From the NCBI GenBank assembly GCA_964017145.1, contig OZ024843.1:239001-303000 (forward strand): a DNA stretch of 64,000 nt, given 5' to 3'. Positions 59,624 through 64,000 of this stretch are shown piece after piece. The translations under genes were made by a program, and so were the position numbers. The DNA is from Agrocybe praecox (lineage: Eukaryota; Basidiomycota; Agaricomycetes; Agaricales; Agrocybaceae). Position 1 is the first letter of the stretch. Every line of letters starts with the position of its first letter. Below the pieces are notes generated by a model. The model saw nothing but the letters and a program-made list of their open reading frames with translations. It was not told the DNA's origin and made no database searches.

Positions 59624-60642
59624 TGGCGGTCATTTAGGGGAAGTATTCCCGCGCACCGCTCATTGAGATTCTTACCCTTTCCGCGCAATGTTAGGGTCAA
59701 ATTAGGTCCAAATATGGTTAAGTCTAAATTATGCCTGAAAGTGTGCGCGGACAGGAAAGTTGCGCGATTCACCCAAAATCGCGTGACTTTTTTTCCGCGC
59801 TCAATTCTTTTAATTTAAGTGGAGTCATGCGCGCGGGTAATCGGATCAGAGCGCGCAATTATTTTGACAATTGCGCGCAACACTTTTGTGTGAGCGCGCA
59901 TTTTCCTGGCGCACAATTAATGTGTGCGGGCGGGTGCCGGTCTGCCGAAGATCGGATCATCCGGCTGCATAATGGTTTTCAACGGAGCCATATATCAGAC
60001 TTCATTTAAAATTCAAATATAAACTATGTTAGGCCGCATAAAGACCATTCTAACTTTCCATTGGCAGTCTGTACCTGTACTTACTTATCACTTCTTTACC
60101 TTTTTTACTCGGACACTTAATTGTATGTTTCGATGCAAACAGTTCTATAGGAAATGATGGCTTTTAGCTATGTAGTAGACCATTCATATTGGTAAGATAC
60201 TTGCGGGTTATAATTTACGAGATATAAAGCTAAGAATATACCCGAAATTCCAATTCATCCGTAAGGAAGAATAAAAAATCCGACGCCACGGAGTGCCTTG
60301 GAAGTACCGGGGTGCCAGATGGGGACTCAACTTTCGGCAGCCCGGCACATGCAGGCACACATTAATTGCGCGCCAGGAAAAGAGCGCGCTCACATAAAAG
60401 TGTTGCGCGCAATTCGCAAAATAATTGCGCGCGCTAATCCGAATACCCGAACATATGACTCCACATAAATTAAAAAAATTGCGCGCGGAAAAAAAAAGTC
60501 GCGCAACTTTCCTGTCCGCGCACACGTTCAGGGAAAATTTGGACTTCACTATATTTAGACCTATTTTTACCCTAACATTGCGCGGAAAGGGTAAGAATCT
60601 CAATGAGCGGTGCGCGGGAATACTTCTCCTAAATGACCGCCA
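59624..60642. mobile_element. 1019-bp foldback element with ~330-bp terminal inverted repeats
   Basis: TGGCGGTCATTTAGG starts the left arm and its complement ends the right; TA flanks both sides (59622-59623, 60643-60644). The arms stay complementary for roughly 330 bp (59624 to ~59950 and ~60310 to 60642), including many CGCGC-containing words (GCGCGCAATTATTTTG, GTGAGCGCGC). The central ~360 bp is not repeated and codes for nothing recognisable. The RNA would form a very long hairpin. The 384-bp element at 24367-24750 is a relative. Confidence 0.75.
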
Positions 60643-60644
60643 TA

Positions 60645-63480
60645 ATTGGACCTCCTCGTTGCCGGACTCGCTTTACTTAATTTGCATGGTTATGAATACG
60701 TAATATCGCGGCACGTGGGTTGGTGAAATTCCTCTTTCTCTCTAGCGGCCACTCACGTTCACACGCAACCTCTTTCGTTCGGTAGGTTCTCATTCTCCTT
60801 TCTTGTTATAACCTAACTTTCCAGTACAACTTTTTCCGATCCTGTGTTCTTAGTCCGAGCAGGAGAACTCGAGTACACTGATGTGTCTTGATGAGCTTGT
60901 TGCGCTGTACCACGTCCATTCTAACTTATGAATGTATGTAATTTCGCGTGTTCCCTTCCCTCGAATGTCCTATCTTTAGCTCATGATCCTCGATGCTCGG
61001 GCGTATGCCTTGCTTCCATCTTCCGTTATGGCCATTCATGCTCAATCTCCTTCGTCGTGTGTCTTTTCTTGTTCTCCTTTTTTCCCTTCTATATTGCAGT
61101 CTATAGTCTGGTTATGGCCGTCACTAGATTATGCTACGATCCTCACTCGTAGCCCTATAAACATGGATGGACTTCGGTGAGTTACCCTCCCAGTTTCTCA
61201 CTTTTATTTATAGATATACTACTATCTGGTTCGTTCCATATTTTGATATTGAGCGGGTGATCATGATGATTATGATATGTACGTCTAGTTCTGGTTCTCG
61301 TGATGGAAAACTGTGACTAAGTACGCCTATAGTTAACCCCTAAATGTGAAGCCCTAAATGTGAATTAATTATCTCCTTGAAACACATCATATCTTTCATA
61401 TGTCAAATCGAACGAGCTATCCAAATTCTTTGACAATGTACGTACGTTTTTCTCCCTCCCGTTCTGTTGTTCCACCCCGAGACTTTCTTTCCAGGTATGG
61501 CAGAAACCTGAAACCTGAAATAACAAATATGAAGGGTTGAACGTCGAAGCCTGAGGGCTCATATGCAAATTGCACTCCATCGCTCACTCCCTTGACACTC
61601 CTCGTATCGTAATCGTAATAGTATCCGGGCGATCCACGGCACTGACGAACAGAGTTCTAACAGAGGCACTGGAGCAGAAATAGACTACACTGCGTGATGG
61701 CATCAGTTTGAGTTTGCGCTCGTATTTGATGGCCGTGCAAGTCGAGCTTGAAGGGAGGATGGGACTTGTAGGAGGGGTATCGGTCAATGGGAGGCGCACG
61801 CAAAACAAGCAACCTTGAGCGTGTTAGAGAGTAGGTGTGTTGGCCTCTCAGATTATACGTTGTGGCAGCGCAGTCTGACCGACTGCCCAACCCGTAGTGT
61901 AGATTAGATTAGATCTGTTCGTGACAGTGCGACGAGGTCACGCGTCCATAGCCGAATACATCCATCCTTTGACACCTCGCAATTTGGATGCGAGGAAAAG
62001 GTCGTGCGGTCCAGGGAATGGGCTGGAGTGATGGCGTTGACATGCCTTAGGTGTGTCTTTTTTGCTACATTGACAAGAGCTTCTTCCGCAAACACTCCCC
62101 GCGTCCAGTCACACCACCACTTACCCCCTTCGTCACCCATTCTTGCTTCGTTTCATTCTCCTTCCCGCCGCTATACCTTCCTTCTGTCCTTGAGCGATTT
62201 TGTATTTCAATGAAATTCTCAGGGGAGCGGCCGGTTTTTCAGACGTGGTCGAACTAGAACTGGAAAGGGGACAGGCGATAAATGGGCAAAGCAAAAAGAG
62301 TAAAGTACGGACATCCAGCATGAACGGTTCGAACTCTCCGGGATTTCCGGGCATGTCCCACGTAACACGTCAATTTGGTTCAAATTCGACTTCCCCTCAT
62401 ACGCTCTTGCTCCCTTCCTTTTGTTTGTCCTCTTACGTCGTCTTCTCTAAACCATCGTATAGGATCAGCCTCCTTTACTCATTCATGGCACATGCACGCC
62501 CAATTGACAGGAAAGTTGTATCGCATCGCAGTACGTTCTCCGTAAGATATATCGCATCACCTTCTTTCTAAATACCATAGAAGGGGATGCGTATATATGT
62601 ACAAAGCAGAGCGGATAATCTTGTGGCGATCTGGAGTGTGTTTCATGTGCCGGTGTCGACATCTTGTTGCGTGAACGTTGTTGGGTTGGTTGGTGGGGCT
62701 TAAGCCTCAGGTCAGTTCGAACTTGTCTAACTCGCCTGGTATATCGACCACGATCGTCCGACAATTTCTTATCGATCTTATCACTTATCTCGCTTAACAG
62801 AAATATCAGGAAAACTGCACTGTGTTATGCTCATGATTTTCGGTGACGTCTTGTGATTTTCGCGTATTTGACCCATTTTGGCCATCTTTAAGGGTATTTG
62901 TCCTTTGATGCACGTATAAGGACATACCCGTTCGTCTTTCCTAGTCTTTGGTCTTATAAAAAGGTAATACAAGTTTCATCTAAGTCTTCTGTAGTCTAAT
63001 ATCTTTTCCCCAAAGCTTTTGTCTTTATTTTTTGGTCTTTGTATCAGGGCCGCCTTTTTACCATGCCACTTGTGATATAGTTTTGTACATACAAGGATAT
63101 TAAGTAGAATGGAATGTACTGCATTCAACTATAGGTTATGCCACATCATCGACTCAATTTCTGCCTATGCCGACACGCTTATCAGCTTGCTACATCAGGA
63201 AGATAACACACAAATAGAAGCCGTAGATATGCTAGAATGCACTAGAAATCCTAATACGCATATATCCACCTGTGATTTACGCACCATTAATCTGTAGCTA
63301 TTTAGCAGACCATATTATTTCCAGCGCCTTTATATATCTGAGACTTCTGCAAATATAGAAATTGTACGTTATTTTTTGTCGTGACCCGGGGTTGAACTTG
63401 GGTGCGTTTGCGTAGACAAATGTAAAGGTGTATGCGTCGAAATCAAGTCGAAATTAACAAGTCATTTCAAACTCCGCTTC
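60645..63480. repeat. Inverted dispersed repeat, right edge
   Basis: Blocks of the family-linked spacer recur in inverted orientation: GTCCGAGCAGGAGAACTCG near 60855, GTTCGAACTCTCCGGGATTT near 62327, GGAGTGTGTTTCATGTGC near 62632. The segment near 61700-61790 resembles 40520-40620. From about 62780 to 63480 the sequence is unrelated to the rest. It has a TATAAAAAGG at 62955 and nothing I can name. A CCCGGGGTTGAACTTGGG stretch near 63387 looked tRNA-like but does not fold as one. Confidence 0.5.
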
Positions 63481-63481
63481 C

Positions 63482-64000
63482 GTGACAGGTCACATTAATC
63501 ACAGACGGCAATTTTCGAATGTTCTCTGTTCCTTACTTTCATCGTCTATCCCTTGTGTACTGCCTGCCTACGATGTGACGTGGACTGAGAGTTCGGCTGA
63601 AGGCAAGGAACTCGGTACGGCGCCACATCGTTTAGTGAGTAACGTGTTTCTGGTTTGTGACGTTATTAACAGGGCGTCAAAGGGATTATTCCTTGGCCGT
63701 TTAATCATGAAACCCTCGCTGCGCATCTTTCTATTGTCCACAAATTGAATACGGATGTTATTGAAGTATCGAAACATCCTCTAGGTGTACTCATGATGAG
63801 TATCCTGGCTGTGAGTTGTTATCTTCTATTTTGCCGATAGTATCAAATGGGGGACTTATCTTCATAAAGGTTCACCGAGCGTTGCTTTTCTCTGTGGAGA
63901 AAAATGGGCGAGTTCCCGCAGGAGAACTGGGGTGAAATCATAGCCACCGCTAGCCTAAATGGGAATGATCGGGTCGATAAAGAAACCATACGCAGGCGGC
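63482..64000 (+). CDS. Possible unrelated gene, partial at window end
   Basis: Three exon-like frames can be joined. One ends at 63634 (WTESSAEGKELGTAPHRL). The second is 63673-63810 (GVKGIIPWPFNHETLAAHLS to GVLMMSILA). The third starts near 63880 and runs off the window (RCFSLWRKMGEFPQENWGEI to DKETIRRR). Introns would be 38 and 69 nt with GT-AG ends. The third acceptor (CACCGAG) is chosen because it keeps the frame; the alternative at ATAAAG does not. No start codon is assigned and 63482 is only the open-frame limit. I do not recognise the protein. The peptide composition looks genuine, unlike the repeat region to the left. Confidence 0.35.

Noticed and set aside
62780..63080. Possible LTR (TATAAAAAGG and a TCTTTTCCCC tail)
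   Set aside because: No matching second LTR, no TG...CA ends with a target duplication, and no primer-binding site could be defined.
63380..63410. tRNA-like T-arm (GGGGTTGAACTTGGG and its complement)
   Set aside because: No matching acceptor, D and anticodon arms could be built on either strand.

Overview
This window looks like a stretch of an agaricomycete (mushroom-forming basidiomycete) genome. The grounds are many short introns (45 to 76 nt), a complete Plavaka-type DNA transposon of the kind that is abundant in Agaricomycetes, and a gene family whose domain signature (VDDxDPAIxYxGxW, YYGTLHTT, SFxYxFNG, HNLSV, SFDGL) I recognise from large unnamed families of single-pass membrane proteins in these fungi. 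No bacterial, plasmid or viral features were seen.

The window is dominated by a local expansion of that family. Seven copies lie on the + strand (4628-6173, 9772-11315, 16392-17861, 21170-22573, 25574-27058, 30695-32206, 34328-35898). Three lie on the - strand and face them (38090-36577, 44488-42934, and a third that starts at 58770 and is split). A short relict of an eleventh copy is at 11681-11765. Each complete gene has three exons. Exons 1 and 2 encode one extracellular beta-sandwich-like domain. Exon 3 encodes a second such domain, a Ser/Thr/Pro stalk, one transmembrane helix and a cytosolic tail ending in a conserved PPxY motif. Seven of the ten copies appear to use a GC-AG rather than GT-AG first intron, and nine of the ten have a first intron of 45 or 50 nt. 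Copy states differ: copy 8 has a 1-nt frameshift, copy 4 has an early stop, copy 6 has a shifted C-terminus, and copy 10 is cut by a transposon.

Between the genes are long non-coding stretches (2 to 5 kb) made of the same degenerate repeat. It is strongly purine-biased on the + strand in the left arm and pyrimidine-biased in the right arm, so it keeps its orientation relative to the genes and was probably duplicated with them. Gene promoters share a conserved block of about 400-550 bp with a TATA-like box 58-74 bp before the ATG and, in several copies, a GGGTACCC inverted repeat.

Four mobile elements can be delimited. (1) A 7505-bp Plavaka element (49917-57421) with 18-bp terminal inverted repeats and a 2-bp target duplication carries an intact eight-exon transposase and two accessory genes, and sits inside the tail exon of family copy 10. 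(2) A 1171-bp non-autonomous element (38430-39600) in the promoter of copy 8 is full of TTGCGAG repeats and flanked by a 7-bp direct repeat. (3) A 1019-bp foldback element lies at 59624-60642. (4) A 384-bp deletion derivative of it lies at 24367-24750. The last ~500 bp may hold the start of an unrelated gene that runs off the window.
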